From: Armatimonadota bacterium
GTDB taxonomy: Bacteria > Cloacimonadota > Cloacimonadia > Cloacimonadales > TCS61
Direction of reading: 5' to 3'
Assembly: GCA_030612605.1 (NCBI GenBank)
Contig: JAUWNO010000003.1
Location: forward strand, 1 to 23,268
Length of the DNA: 23,268 nt
Notes under the pieces: model-generated
What the model was told of the DNA's origin: nothing
Database searches by the model: none
Seen by the model: only the letters and a program-made list of their open reading frames with translations
Shown: positions 1 through 6,862 of the stretch, piece after piece
Layout: the number at the start of each line of letters is the position of its first letter
Position numbering within the stretch: the first letter of the stretch is position 1
Position numbers and translations under genes: made by a program

Positions 1-462
1 GCGATAATTTCGACTGACACCAACCTCTCTGAGATGGAAGTATTGAAAATATACCTGAGAAGATGGAGTATCGAGTGCATCTTCAAGGAGATTCGTCAAT
101 ATTTCGGATATGATCAGAGTAAATCATCCAATTATGCGGCAATGATCGCTGACCTGACTATACGCTATATATTTTATACCATGTTTTGTTATCGAAAAGA
201 GCAGAACAACAATAAACCAATGGGACAAATTGTATTGGAATTCTATCAGGAGTTATTTGATATGTGGTTGAACGCATTTGTTGAAATTATGTTTATGCGT
301 TACACAAAAGATTTTGTAGATTATGCGATTGAGCTTGGTTACACCAATTTATTTGACCTAAGGAAAAATATCAATAAATTACTTCGGGCTTTCTTCGAGC
401 GAGAAGTATGGATAGATAAAATTACTGAAGCAGATAATACAGAATTAAGAAAATCTACCTAA
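1..462 (+). CDS. C-terminal part of an IS4-type DDE transposase (cut by window edge)
   Basis: The frame is open from the first base; 153 residues are visible and the N-terminus lies outside the window. Numbering from the edge, ISTD (residues 3-6) is followed by Y18, R21, E25 and R32. This fits the Y-(2)-R-(3)-E-(6)-K signature of IS4-family transposases, with Arg for the final Lys; E25 would be the catalytic Glu and D6 probably the second catalytic Asp. The rest is helical and ends normally at TAA. It would cut and paste its own element, but nothing shows whether it is intact. It is the only gene on the plus strand. No terminal inverted repeat could be matched because the other end is absent. 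The family call is fairly sure; the subgroup is not. Confidence 0.75.
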   Translation, partial: AIISTDTNLSEMEVLKIYLRRWSIECIFKEIRQYFGYDQSKSSNYAAMIADLTIRYIFYTMFCYRKEQNNNKPMGQIVLEFYQELFDMWLNAFVEIMFMRYTKDFVDYAIELGYTNLFDLRKNINKLLRAFFEREVWIDKITEADNTELRKST

Positions 463-608
463 CTTCATTCAAATAAAAGGCTTCTATGCATTTTGAGATA
501 AATCTTCTCTTATTTTATAAGGACTTAAGTGTCGGAAAGATTAGTAAGTAATTGTCCTACCATTCTTGTTAATTTAAAATTCTACTGCATTATTGGGGTT
601 AAACGGAG

Positions 609-642
609 ACTTGACACAAGTCTGCAAGATCTTGTGTTAAGT
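609..642. repeat. Imperfect hairpin, 12-bp stem
   Basis: ACTTGACACAAG (609-620) pairs with CTTGTGTTAAGT (631-642) around a 10-base loop, with one mismatch that is a G-U pair on one strand. It is the first of the hairpin run in this gap. Function unknown. Confidence 0.6.
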
Positions 643-667
643 TGATCACATCCTCGTCATTATGCCG

Positions 668-703
668 ACTTATCCCAAGATTCCTCTGGAACTTAGGACA
701 AGT
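668..703 (-). repeat. 36-nt dispersed hairpin repeat, copy 1
   Basis: On the minus strand this reads ACTTGTCCTAAGTTCC, AG, then AGGAATCTTGGGATAAGT. It matches the plus-strand copy at 15675-15710 at 34 of 36 positions; only the two bases at the centre differ. The two arms are imperfectly complementary: the differences become G-U pairs in one orientation and a single base bulges. The two copies lie about 15 kb apart in opposite orientation, so this is a dispersed repeat. Confidence 0.8.
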
Positions 704-720
704 CTCATTGTCAGAATTCT

Positions 721-790
721 GGTTTCCAAGCCCCAGCTTGGAAACCTTCTCATCACGTTGATTATTTGTATCCAAGCTGGGCTTGGATAC
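721..790. repeat. Pair of related perfect hairpins
   Basis: Hairpin one (721-746) has an 11-bp stem, GGTTTCCAAGC / GCTTGGAAACC, with loop CCCA. Hairpin two (768-790) has a 10-bp stem, GTATCCAAGC / GCTTGGATAC, with loop TGG. Both share the core TCCAAGC / GCTTGGA, so they look like two units of one palindrome family. The hairpin at 4662-4684 (GTTCCCAAA / TTTGGGAAC) is similar in style. Confidence 0.75.
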
Positions 791-837
791 AAGAGCAACG
801 ACCGGAACGATCGTCTCAAACCTGTCCTTCAACCGTA

Positions 838-877
838 AAAACCCGAGTCGAGTTGTGCTCAACCCGACTCGGGTTTT
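838..877. terminator. Long hairpin, possible bidirectional terminator
   Basis: AAAACCCGAGTCG (838-850) pairs with CGACTCGGGTTTT (865-877), a 13-bp stem. Inside it GTTG (852-855) pairs with CAAC (860-863) around TGCT, after one mismatch. The stem is GC-rich and flanked by A's on the left and T's on the right, the layout of a two-way intrinsic terminator between the transposase side and the minus-strand genes. The T-runs are only four long, so it could equally be another palindromic repeat unit. Confidence 0.5.
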
Positions 878-1024
878 GAATGTTATCTTGAATGTTCTCG
901 ACTCGCACTCGTAAACTCGCTACAAGTCAGTCTCTTCCATAATTTCTTTCAAACCTTCCGAACAGTGAGAGACCTTTCTTCGTATAAACCATTGCGAAGG
1001 TTAAATGAATGTTGACAACTCCAG

Positions 1025-1040
1025 AAACCATTCGCAAGGT
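1025..1040 (+). repeat. Short dispersed word AAACCATTCGCAAGGT
   Basis: The 15-nt core recurs inverted at 4528-4542 (ACCTTGCGAATGGTT), on the other side of the adhesin-like gene. A variant, AACCATTGCGAAGG, lies at 987-1000. The short length limits confidence. Confidence 0.4.
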
Positions 1041-1120
1041 CTATTTCTTCATTCTTTTTTCATCAATCTTCCCCGATACACTCCTTCGTCGCTACGGGGC
1101 AGGCAATATTAAATATTAAA

Positions 1121-4100
1121 TTATTTCAGGAGGAGCATTTTCCTGGTTTCTTCGAATTTACCTGCTTTCAATTTATAGAAATAAATGCCTGATGAGACAG
1201 GTTGGTTATTTTCGTCTCGACCGTTCCAAGTTATGGAGTAGCCGACTCCGTCGGCTTTTGTGACGAGAGACTCGTCACATTCCAAAGTTTTAACTTTCTG
1301 TCCTTTGAGATTATAAATCTCAATCTTTGCGCTCTTAGCGTCCTTTGCGGTTAATGAAAAAGAAATTATTGTTTCAGGATTGAAAGGATTGGGATAATTT
1401 CCCAATAATTTTGTTTGAGATACCTCTACCAAATCAGGATTATTGCTTGCTTGTGTTTTCTCCACAGGAATCGAAAATGCCGGAATCGATTCAATTCCAT
1501 TCGTGTGAACCGACGTGACTGCAAATTGATAAACACCGTTTGGCAGTTGAGCCCAGCTTGTATCAGTGTAAAATGTATCTATTATTGCAGATCCTATCAA
1601 ATCCCATACTTCCGGATTATTCTGATTTATTTGTAAGAAACGATAAACATTATAACTCTCGAAAACTCTGTTTGGAAGATTCAGTTGTTTCTTGGCATCC
1701 CTTGAAATAATACCCAGATCGATTCCATAAGCCCTGATAGCCATATTTTTTTCAAAACCGAAATTACCGATATCAACCCATTCTTCATCATCATCTGTCC
1801 AATTGGTGATGCTGAACTGTGTTTCAGGCTGGAAAACCCAGGGTTCGTCGATCCCATCATCTAACCCGATGGAAGTATAAAGATTCGGAGTGCAGACACC
1901 AACCAGAAATCCATTGGGAGCTTCGATGGGATCTGCAAGTTCGTATGTATTCCATTCATCATCCACATTTGGCAGTAAAGAAGATTGATGTAATAAATCT
2001 GTTTGGTCTGGTATGCCATAAACATCCAGACCAAATAAGAAAATTTTGGCAGTTGTGTGGCTGTTATAATCGGATTTCAGCATCCAGGTAACTTCCTGAA
2101 TTATGGCATGATGCATATGGGCTGCACCAAAAACACCATTGGGTGGTGTAGAACTGAAACCCAGATGTCCTATAATATCATCATCATCATATCGGAATAC
2201 TCCACCACCTGATCCGGGAGAATTCCATAAAAGTTCGACTTCTGTACCGGTTTCATTCTGAATAGCTACAACGTTGCCGGGCGGTATTGTCACTTCATTC
2301 AGGATAATTGTTCCCAAATCGAGATTTACACTGCTCACCTGAACTTCATCCGTATAATCGTCATAACCCTCATAGGTTATTAAAATATCATAAGTAATAT
2401 TTGTATAAACTCCGGATATTTCAAAATAGCCGCTATTATTAGTGTAAACCTGGTAATTTTCAAAACCTGTTAAAAGTACTTCTGCACTATCCAAACCAAT
2501 AGTGGGAAAATCGCTGCCTGCCACATAACCATAAACATCGACCGTTCCTAAAGGAATAAGATTGAAATCTTGAACTGTAGTCTGGTTTTCCAGAACTTCC
2601 ACCTGGATGGTTTGAGGTGAAAAACCATAATATGTTGCTGTGACATCATGAAATCCTTCCAGCACATTGTTGAATTGATAAAAACCATCAGCATTCGTAT
2701 AAGTAGTAGTTTGCGTATCTTCTATCTTAACTTCCACATTCTGCAAAGCAGAACCAAGATCATCATAAACATGACCTTCGATGCTTCCCATGCCGCCTAC
2801 TATCATATAAAATGTCGTGTTAGGAAACTTCTCGAAAGTATAACCCGGAAGCCCTGGATTTGCCGGATTCAAGTTAACAACATTATCTCTTTCATATCTT
2901 GTTCTATCAGGATGGTTCAGCGTTTCCGTCACATAGAATTCATCAGTAGAACTATAAGTTGTTTCTTCCCAGGGTCTATTTACCATCACAACCAAATTAT
3001 CGCCTGTATAAAAATATGGAGTGGTCAATTCTATCAGAATTTCATTTGCTCCGGAAGGATACGTTACATTGCCGTCAAAAACAGGAGTCAGGTTTGTGGA
3101 AGGAATCCAGCCAGCACTGAGATCCGGTAAAGTGGTCTCCCCCATCCAGATGCGAGTCGGCTTGTTGGGAAGATGTGTTGTGAAATTATTGTAATATTTC
3201 ACTGCGGTTATCAATCCAATCGAATTAATTTCATCTGGAAAATAGAGAGATTCGGTTAGACTATTCTTATAAAAGAAACAAACAGGTAAACGATTATTAA
3301 GCTCTGTCCCATTTCCCACATTGATCACTGTGAGACCGGGAGGATAGATTTGAACCTGATGATTGGGAGTTACGTCATTTGCAGGATTTTCATCGCCAGC
3401 CAAAATAACTTTCCCAAAAACATAAGTTAAAGCTTGCGGTTCATCTTCTGGAATATTCCAAACCATATTATAAATTACTTGCTCTCCAGCAGGCAGATTA
3501 TCTGTTATATCGAGCGAAGCCAGTTCGATATTTCCTTCCCGCATCAATTTTACTGTATATATGTCCTGATCAAAATTTCCTACGTTCTTCACAGTTACTT
3601 CATAGACTTCAGAACTGCCGGCATATACAGTATTCGGACCGGAAATTCCGATTGCAGCCAGATCGTTATCATAAACAATCAATGTTCCAGAAAGAAGCAC
3701 ATCATCAACATACCAGTAATTAATATTCCACGTGTCTCCATCAAAAACCCAAGCTAATTGGAATGTGGGAGAACCCACATCTGGATTCATGATTGTGATC
3801 TGCTCCTGAACAGCATTAAAACTGGAGGCTGGAAAAGTAGTTACAATATTCCAATTATTGCCATCGCTTGTGGTTTCAAGCCAAATAGAATAACCACCAC
3901 TAAAATCATTATTAGTATGAACAAATTCCAGATCTAAGGAAGCGGCACCAACAGTATTTACAGGTAAACTGATCAATCTCTGAAGAGCCACTGTGGATGG
4001 GGACCAATCAAATTCGGCTTCAGGGGCAGTTCCTCCAGCATTACTGCCATTTCCCTGCTGCCAGTTTATCTGTCCGGAACTGGAAGTTGTAGCCCATCCT

Positions 4101-4207
4101 GTGGGTGGAAAAGTTCCGCTGAAATCCTCATCAATAATAATTTCTGAATACGCATTAAGCATTATTAAAATCATAAAAACCAAAAATAAAAATAACTTTT
4201 TAAACAT
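1121..4207 (-). CDS. Secreted multidomain adhesin-like protein with FlgD-like sorting domain
   Basis: 1028 aa. The start at 4207 is chosen over a longer in-frame start at 4375: a strong GGAG lies 6 bases upstream, translation begins with a clear signal peptide (1 to about 21), and the extra stretch is repeat DNA. Domains seen: a jelly-roll-like 'DEDFSG.FPPTGW' domain as in cleaved-adhesin/MAM-type modules (22-166), a CARDB-like Ig domain (about 168-280), a beta domain (about 280-463), two carboxypeptidase-regulatory-like domains (466-545 and 546-628), a second beta module (about 640-820), a fibronectin-III-like stretch (about 835-906) and the C-terminal domain with NYPNPFNPET (927-936), ending in 'RKMLLLK'. 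The last is the type IX-type/FlgD-like tail used for export and surface attachment. No catalytic motif is recognised. The tail contains two in-frame repeat-like segments (see 1221-1291 and 1325-1354). Substrate unknown. Confidence 0.85.
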   Translation of the reverse strand: MFKKLFLFLVFMILIMLNAYSEIIIDEDFSGTFPPTGWATTSSSGQINWQQGNGSNAGGTAPEAEFDWSPSTVALQRLISLPVNTVGAASLDLEFVHTNNDFSGGYSIWLETTSDGNNWNIVTTFPASSFNAVQEQITIMNPDVGSPTFQLAWVFDGDTWNINYWYVDDVLLSGTLIVYDNDLAAIGISGPNTVYAGSSEVYEVTVKNVGNFDQDIYTVKLMREGNIELASLDITDNLPAGEQVIYNMVWNIPEDEPQALTYVFGKVILAGDENPANDVTPNHQVQIYPPGLTVINVGNGTELNNRLPVCFFYKNSLTESLYFPDEINSIGLITAVKYYNNFTTHLPNKPTRIWMGETTLPDLSAGWIPSTNLTPVFDGNVTYPSGANEILIELTTPYFYTGDNLVVMVNRPWEETTYSSTDEFYVTETLNHPDRTRYERDNVVNLNPANPGLPGYTFEKFPNTTFYMIVGGMGSIEGHVYDDLGSALQNVEVKIEDTQTTTYTNADGFYQFNNVLEGFHDVTATYYGFSPQTIQVEVLENQTTVQDFNLIPLGTVDVYGYVAGSDFPTIGLDSAEVLLTGFENYQVYTNNSGYFEISGVYTNITYDILITYEGYDDYTDEVQVSSVNLDLGTIILNEVTIPPGNVVAIQNETGTEVELLWNSPGSGGGVFRYDDDDIIGHLGFSSTPPNGVFGAAHMHHAIIQEVTWMLKSDYNSHTTAKIFLFGLDVYGIPDQTDLLHQSSLLPNVDDEWNTYELADPIEAPNGFLVGVCTPNLYTSIGLDDGIDEPWVFQPETQFSITNWTDDDEEWVDIGNFGFEKNMAIRAYGIDLGIISRDAKKQLNLPNRVFESYNVYRFLQINQNNPEVWDLIGSAIIDTFYTDTSWAQLPNGVYQFAVTSVHTNGIESIPAFSIPVEKTQASNNPDLVEVSQTKLLGNYPNPFNPETIISFSLTAKDAKSAKIEIYNLKGQKVKTLECDESLVTKADGVGYSITWNGRDENNQPVSSGIYFYKLKAGKFEETRKMLLLK
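1221..1291 (-). repeat. 71-nt block with two hairpins inside the coding sequence, copy 1
   Basis: This block matches 21287-21357 at 67 of 71 positions, while the flanking codons of the same domain diverge more. It contains GCCGAC-TCC-GTCGGC (1241-1255) and GTGACGAG-AGA-CTCGTCAC (1260-1278), two perfect hairpins six bases or fewer apart. Translated, it supplies 'DESLVTKADGVGYS', just before ITWNG of the sorting domain. Repeats that insert in frame as palindromes are known from Rickettsia palindromic elements; calling this one is inference. Confidence 0.65.
1325..1354 (-). repeat. 30-nt AACCGC-type repeat inside the coding sequence, copy 1
   Basis: The minus strand reads TTAACCGCAAAGGACG then CTAAGAGCGCAAAG, encoding LTAKDAKSAK at residues 942-951, in the turn before the IEIYNLKGQK strand. 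It has the AACC(A/G)C(A)AAG..CGC.AAG rhythm of the intergenic repeats at 4226 and 4368. The other secreted protein has the equivalent at 21391-21420 in the same position and frame. Confidence 0.5.
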
Positions 4208-4225
4208 TGTTTCTCCTTTTTTTTT

Positions 4226-4346
4226 ACCACTAAGACACAAAGGCACAAAGTTGTTCAATTTATTATCTAACTCCTTCTCTTGCAAAGAGAAGGGCAAAAT
4301 GAAGTCATCCCTCTTTTTGAAGAGAGGGACAGAGGGTGAGTTAGAA
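4226..4346 (+). repeat. Dispersed intergenic repeat with hairpins, copy 1
   Basis: It starts with ACCACTAAGACACAAAGG and CACAAAGTTGTTCAA, followed by a 9-bp hairpin CCTTCTCTT-GCA-AAGAGAAGG (4273-4293) and a second hairpin TCCCTCT / AGAGGGA (4308-4329), then 'ggtgagtt'. The second copy at 4368-4475 has the same order. It lies between the adhesin-like gene's start and pilD and creates a false N-terminal extension of the former. Confidence 0.75.
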
Positions 4347-4367
4347 ATTGAATTATACAGAATTCTT

Positions 4368-4475
4368 TTAACCACAAAGACACATAGTTGTTCAACTCAT
4401 CCCCTAACCCCTTCTCCTGAAAAGAGAAGGGGGATATTATCTTCCTCTTCTCTTAGGAGAGGATTGAGGTGAGGT
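4368..4475 (+). repeat. Dispersed intergenic repeat with hairpins, copy 2
   Basis: TTAACCACAAAGACACATAG and TTGTTCAACTCA, then a 9-bp hairpin CCCCTTCTC / GAGAAGGGG (4408-4432), a weaker TCCTCT / AGAGGA hairpin, and 'ggtgagg'. The word order matches copy 1, in tandem and in the same orientation. Confidence 0.75.
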
Positions 4476-4707
4476 AAAAACCCTCTATTTCACATTTCTT
4501 ATTACTAATTCAGTCATATGAAACCAAACCTTGCGAATGGTTACATACAGAGGAATTCATCTTGTTAAACCTCCGCTATGGTTGATTCCTATTTCCTGAC
4601 CATTACGGACTAAAGAACTCTGTTTTGATAATTAACGAAACAGAGTTTCGTATTCAAGTGTGTTCCCAAATAGAATTTGGGAACAAGGTGAAAGTTGCCA
4701 ATCTGTT
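4476..4707. other. Intergenic region downstream of pilD, with two hairpins
   Basis: It holds the inverted short word at 4528-4542, a small hairpin ACGAAAC-AGA-GTTTCGT (4635-4651), and a 9-bp hairpin GTTCCCAAA-TAGAA-TTTGGGAAC (4662-4684). The last lies 23 bases past the pilD stop and may end that transcript, but no T-run follows. The promoter of the 4207 gene should lie somewhere in 4208-4707; none was convincing. Confidence 0.5.
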
Positions 4708-5502
4708 TTAAAAATTCAAACCAAACAGCATCAGGTATGAATGGGTGAGCATTTCTCCAAAAATAATATAAACTGAAAAACCAAAAACCATAAACGGTCC
4801 AAATGAAAATTCTTTTTTGGGATCATATTTTAAGATTAATAACATAAAAATTATGGCAGCAAAAGAGGAAACTAGTACAGTAAATAGAACACCGGTAAAA
4901 CCAATGAAACTTCCAATTCCTGCAATAAATTTCACATCACCACCACCTAAACCTTCTCGTTTTTTTACCAGATAAAACAGATATGAAATCGAAAGAAAAA
5001 AAATGAATCCGAAACCCGCCCCAATCAGAGAACTCCAAATAGGCAAATCTGAAGAAGGAAACAAAGAAAATAAAATTCCCATAATAATAAGAGGAATGGA
5101 AAGAACATCCGGAATAATGCCGGAAATCAAATCCGTAAAAAAAATAATTATACCAAACGAAAAGAGAATTACATATTTGAAATAAACAAGCGAGAATTCG
5201 TTTCCAAATCGATTGAACAAAAGAATGAGTATTATCGGGAAAAGCAATTCTACCACAAAATAATGCCAGTGAATCCTGGCTGAACAATTTCTGCATTTTC
5301 CTTTTAAAAGAATATAACTGATTATAGGAATATTGTTTAGCGGTTTTATTTTCGTATTACATTTGGGGCAATGAGATGATGGAAAAATAATTGATTCTTT
5401 TTTGGGCAGGCGGGCAATGCAAACATTGAAAAAACTACCGAGACATGCTCCCACCATAAATAGGAAAAAATAGATAATTATTTGTCCTGTAATATCAAAC
5501 AT
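4708..5502 (-). CDS. pilD: Prepilin peptidase / N-methyltransferase (PilD/GspO)
   Basis: 264 aa, inner-membrane aspartic protease that cleaves the leader of type IV prepilins after Gly and N-methylates the new N-terminus. The N-terminal domain has GACLGSFFNVCIARLP and a zinc-type tetracysteine (CPKC 45-48, CRNC 70-73), as in bifunctional enzymes. The catalytic Asp pair is D124 (FFTD) and D189 within GLGGGD (184-189), the GxGD motif. About seven to eight hydrophobic segments are visible. Substrates here should be the pilins encoded at 15818-20754. The start at 5502 begins the first membrane segment, but no Shine-Dalgarno sequence is visible: it sits 8 bases after the T-run of a terminator. Its expression may therefore depend on read-through or a promoter hidden in that gap. 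Function is sure. Confidence 0.95.
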   Translation of the reverse strand: MFDITGQIIIYFFLFMVGACLGSFFNVCIARLPKKESIIFPSSHCPKCNTKIKPLNNIPIISYILLKGKCRNCSARIHWHYFVVELLFPIILILLFNRFGNEFSLVYFKYVILFSFGIIIFFTDLISGIIPDVLSIPLIIMGILFSLFPSSDLPIWSSLIGAGFGFIFFLSISYLFYLVKKREGLGGGDVKFIAGIGSFIGFTGVLFTVLVSSFAAIIFMLLILKYDPKKEFSFGPFMVFGFSVYIIFGEMLTHSYLMLFGLNF

Positions 5503-5510
5503 GATTACAT

Positions 5511-5554
5511 AAAAAAACTCGAGCTGAGAACTTTAATAAAATCAACAGCTCGAG
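5511..5554 (-). terminator. Intrinsic terminator between pilC and pilD
   Basis: On the minus strand a perfect 9-bp stem CTCGAGCTG / CAGCTCGAG encloses a 19-base AT-rich loop and is followed at once by TTTTTTT. It starts 14 bases after the pilC stop and ends 8 bases before the pilD ATG. It probably ends the pilM-pilC transcript. Confidence 0.8.
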
Positions 5555-5568
5555 CATAAAAACGATTG

Positions 5569-6822
5569 TTATCTCGTCCCGGAACTAATTGCCATACCAA
5601 GATTGAAGACCGGAAGATAAGTAATTATAATTATTGTACCCACCACTCCAGCCAATAAAATTATCAGCAAAGGTTCAATGAGAGAGCTTAACCGGTCTAT
5701 TACTGAATCTACTAATTTACCGTAAAAATCTGCAGCTTTTCCCAAAAGCGAATCCATATCTCCGGTTTCTTCACCTGTAGATATCAATTGCAGCAATGTA
5801 GGTGGAAACACTCCGGTTTTTTTAAATGCACCTGCCACGCTATAACCCTCTTTAACCATAACCCGGGCTCTGCGGACAGCTCCTTCAATCTTTGCATTTT
5901 GCACTACGTTTTCTACCAGTTCCATCGATTCCATAATCGGAACACCGGAATACATCAAAATACTGAAAGTCCTGGAAAACTTGTTCATGATAGAATTATA
6001 CAATAAACTGCCGATAACCGGAATTTTCAGATTGATACTATCCATGAAATAACGACCTTTATCTGATAAATAAAAGAGAAATATTGAAGCTGCTACAGCA
6101 ATAATTATCAGAAATGTATAAAGTACATTATGTCTGACAAAATCACTTATGGCTATTGCTACGAGTGTTGGTCCCGGCAAATCTGCATTAAAATTTGCAT
6201 ACACCGATGCAAACATGGGAATAATGTAATAGAAAAGCCCCCAAACCACAATAACCAGGAAACAAATAATGAAAATCGGATAAGATAAAGCAGACATCAC
6301 TTTTCTGCGTGTATCTGCGATTTTTTCTAAATATTCAGAGAGTTCATCGAGAACTGTGTGCAACGTACCGGAAACCTCTCCGGCTTTTACCAGAGAGATA
6401 TAAAGAGGATTGAACACGCCCGGATGCTGTTCCATTGCCTCAGACATACTGAACCCTTTCCTGATATCATCAGAAAGTTTTAATAATACTTTTCTGAATT
6501 TTTTATTCTTTTCTTCTTTTTCAAGATTTGTAATCGACTTCTCAAGGGTTAAACCGGCAGAAAACATGGTTGCTAACTGACGTGTAAAAAAGACTATAGT
6601 TTTTAAACCGACACCTGTCTTGATTTTATAGAATGTAAGTAACAATTTATCAAAAAGAGATAGTTTACCCTTAAAGGCTCCTTCTTCAGCGGATTTTACA
6701 GAGATGATTGTGCTTCCCTCTTTAATCAACTTTTCAATGGCTTCATCCATTGTCATAGCTTTGAGAGTTCCTTCTAACCTGGCTCCTTTTGCATCTTTGA
6801 TGATATATCGAAAAACTGCCAT
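5569..6822 (-). CDS. pilC: Type IV pilus inner-membrane platform protein PilC (GspF family)
   Basis: 417 aa, usual length for the family. This polytopic protein is the platform on which PilB and PilT act. It shows the short N-terminal region ('FRYIIKDAKGARLEGTL'), then two T2SSF repeats. The first has 'QLATMFSAGLTLEKSI' and a helical cytoplasmic bundle, followed by membrane segments around YPIFIICFLVIVVWG and LYTFLIIIAVAASIF. The second has 'SILMYSGVPIMESME', then the last membrane segment LLIILLAGVVGTIIII and the family's 'YLPVFNLG' ending. AAAGGA precedes the ATG by 6 bases. It is 40 bases downstream of pilB and is the last gene before the terminator. Function is sure; the pilus rather than secretion assignment rests on pilM and pilT nearby. 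Confidence 0.95.
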   Translation of the reverse strand: MAVFRYIIKDAKGARLEGTLKAMTMDEAIEKLIKEGSTIISVKSAEEGAFKGKLSLFDKLLLTFYKIKTGVGLKTIVFFTRQLATMFSAGLTLEKSITNLEKEEKNKKFRKVLLKLSDDIRKGFSMSEAMEQHPGVFNPLYISLVKAGEVSGTLHTVLDELSEYLEKIADTRRKVMSALSYPIFIICFLVIVVWGLFYYIIPMFASVYANFNADLPGPTLVAIAISDFVRHNVLYTFLIIIAVAASIFLFYLSDKGRYFMDSINLKIPVIGSLLYNSIMNKFSRTFSILMYSGVPIMESMELVENVVQNAKIEGAVRRARVMVKEGYSVAGAFKKTGVFPPTLLQLISTGEETGDMDSLLGKAADFYGKLVDSVIDRLSSLIEPLLIILLAGVVGTIIIITYLPVFNLGMAISSGTR

Positions 6823-6862
6823 TTATTATCCTTTAGATTTTAGCTAATCTTTTTAAACCGAT

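Larger units (their letters stand above)
463..1120. other. Gene-free, repeat-rich intergenic region
   Basis: This 658-base stretch separates the transposase from the adhesin-like gene. The first 100 bases or so probably include the right end of the insertion sequence, but its boundary cannot be fixed. From about 609 to 880 there is a run of hairpins, listed separately. From 880 to 1120 there are short repeated words such as AACCATTGCGAAGG (987-1000) and AACCATTCGCAAGG (1026-1039). An open frame at 599-862 (minus) consists mostly of these palindromes and is not accepted as a gene. Confidence 0.7.

Noticed and set aside
599..862. 87-codon open frame on the minus strand
   Set aside because: It consists largely of the palindromic repeats in this gap, has no good ribosome binding site, and its translation looks like read-through of hairpin DNA.
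609..877. CRISPR-like array
   Set aside because: The hairpins differ from each other, spacing is irregular and no cas gene is near.
4208..4375. 56-residue N-terminal extension of the adhesin-like protein
   Set aside because: It is translated repeat DNA; the internal ATG at 4207 has a strong ribosome binding site and starts a signal peptide.
4937..5296. Minus-strand frame overlapping pilD, and similar frames elsewhere on both strands
   Set aside because: They are shadows of clearly coding frames, with no start signals or recognisable domains.
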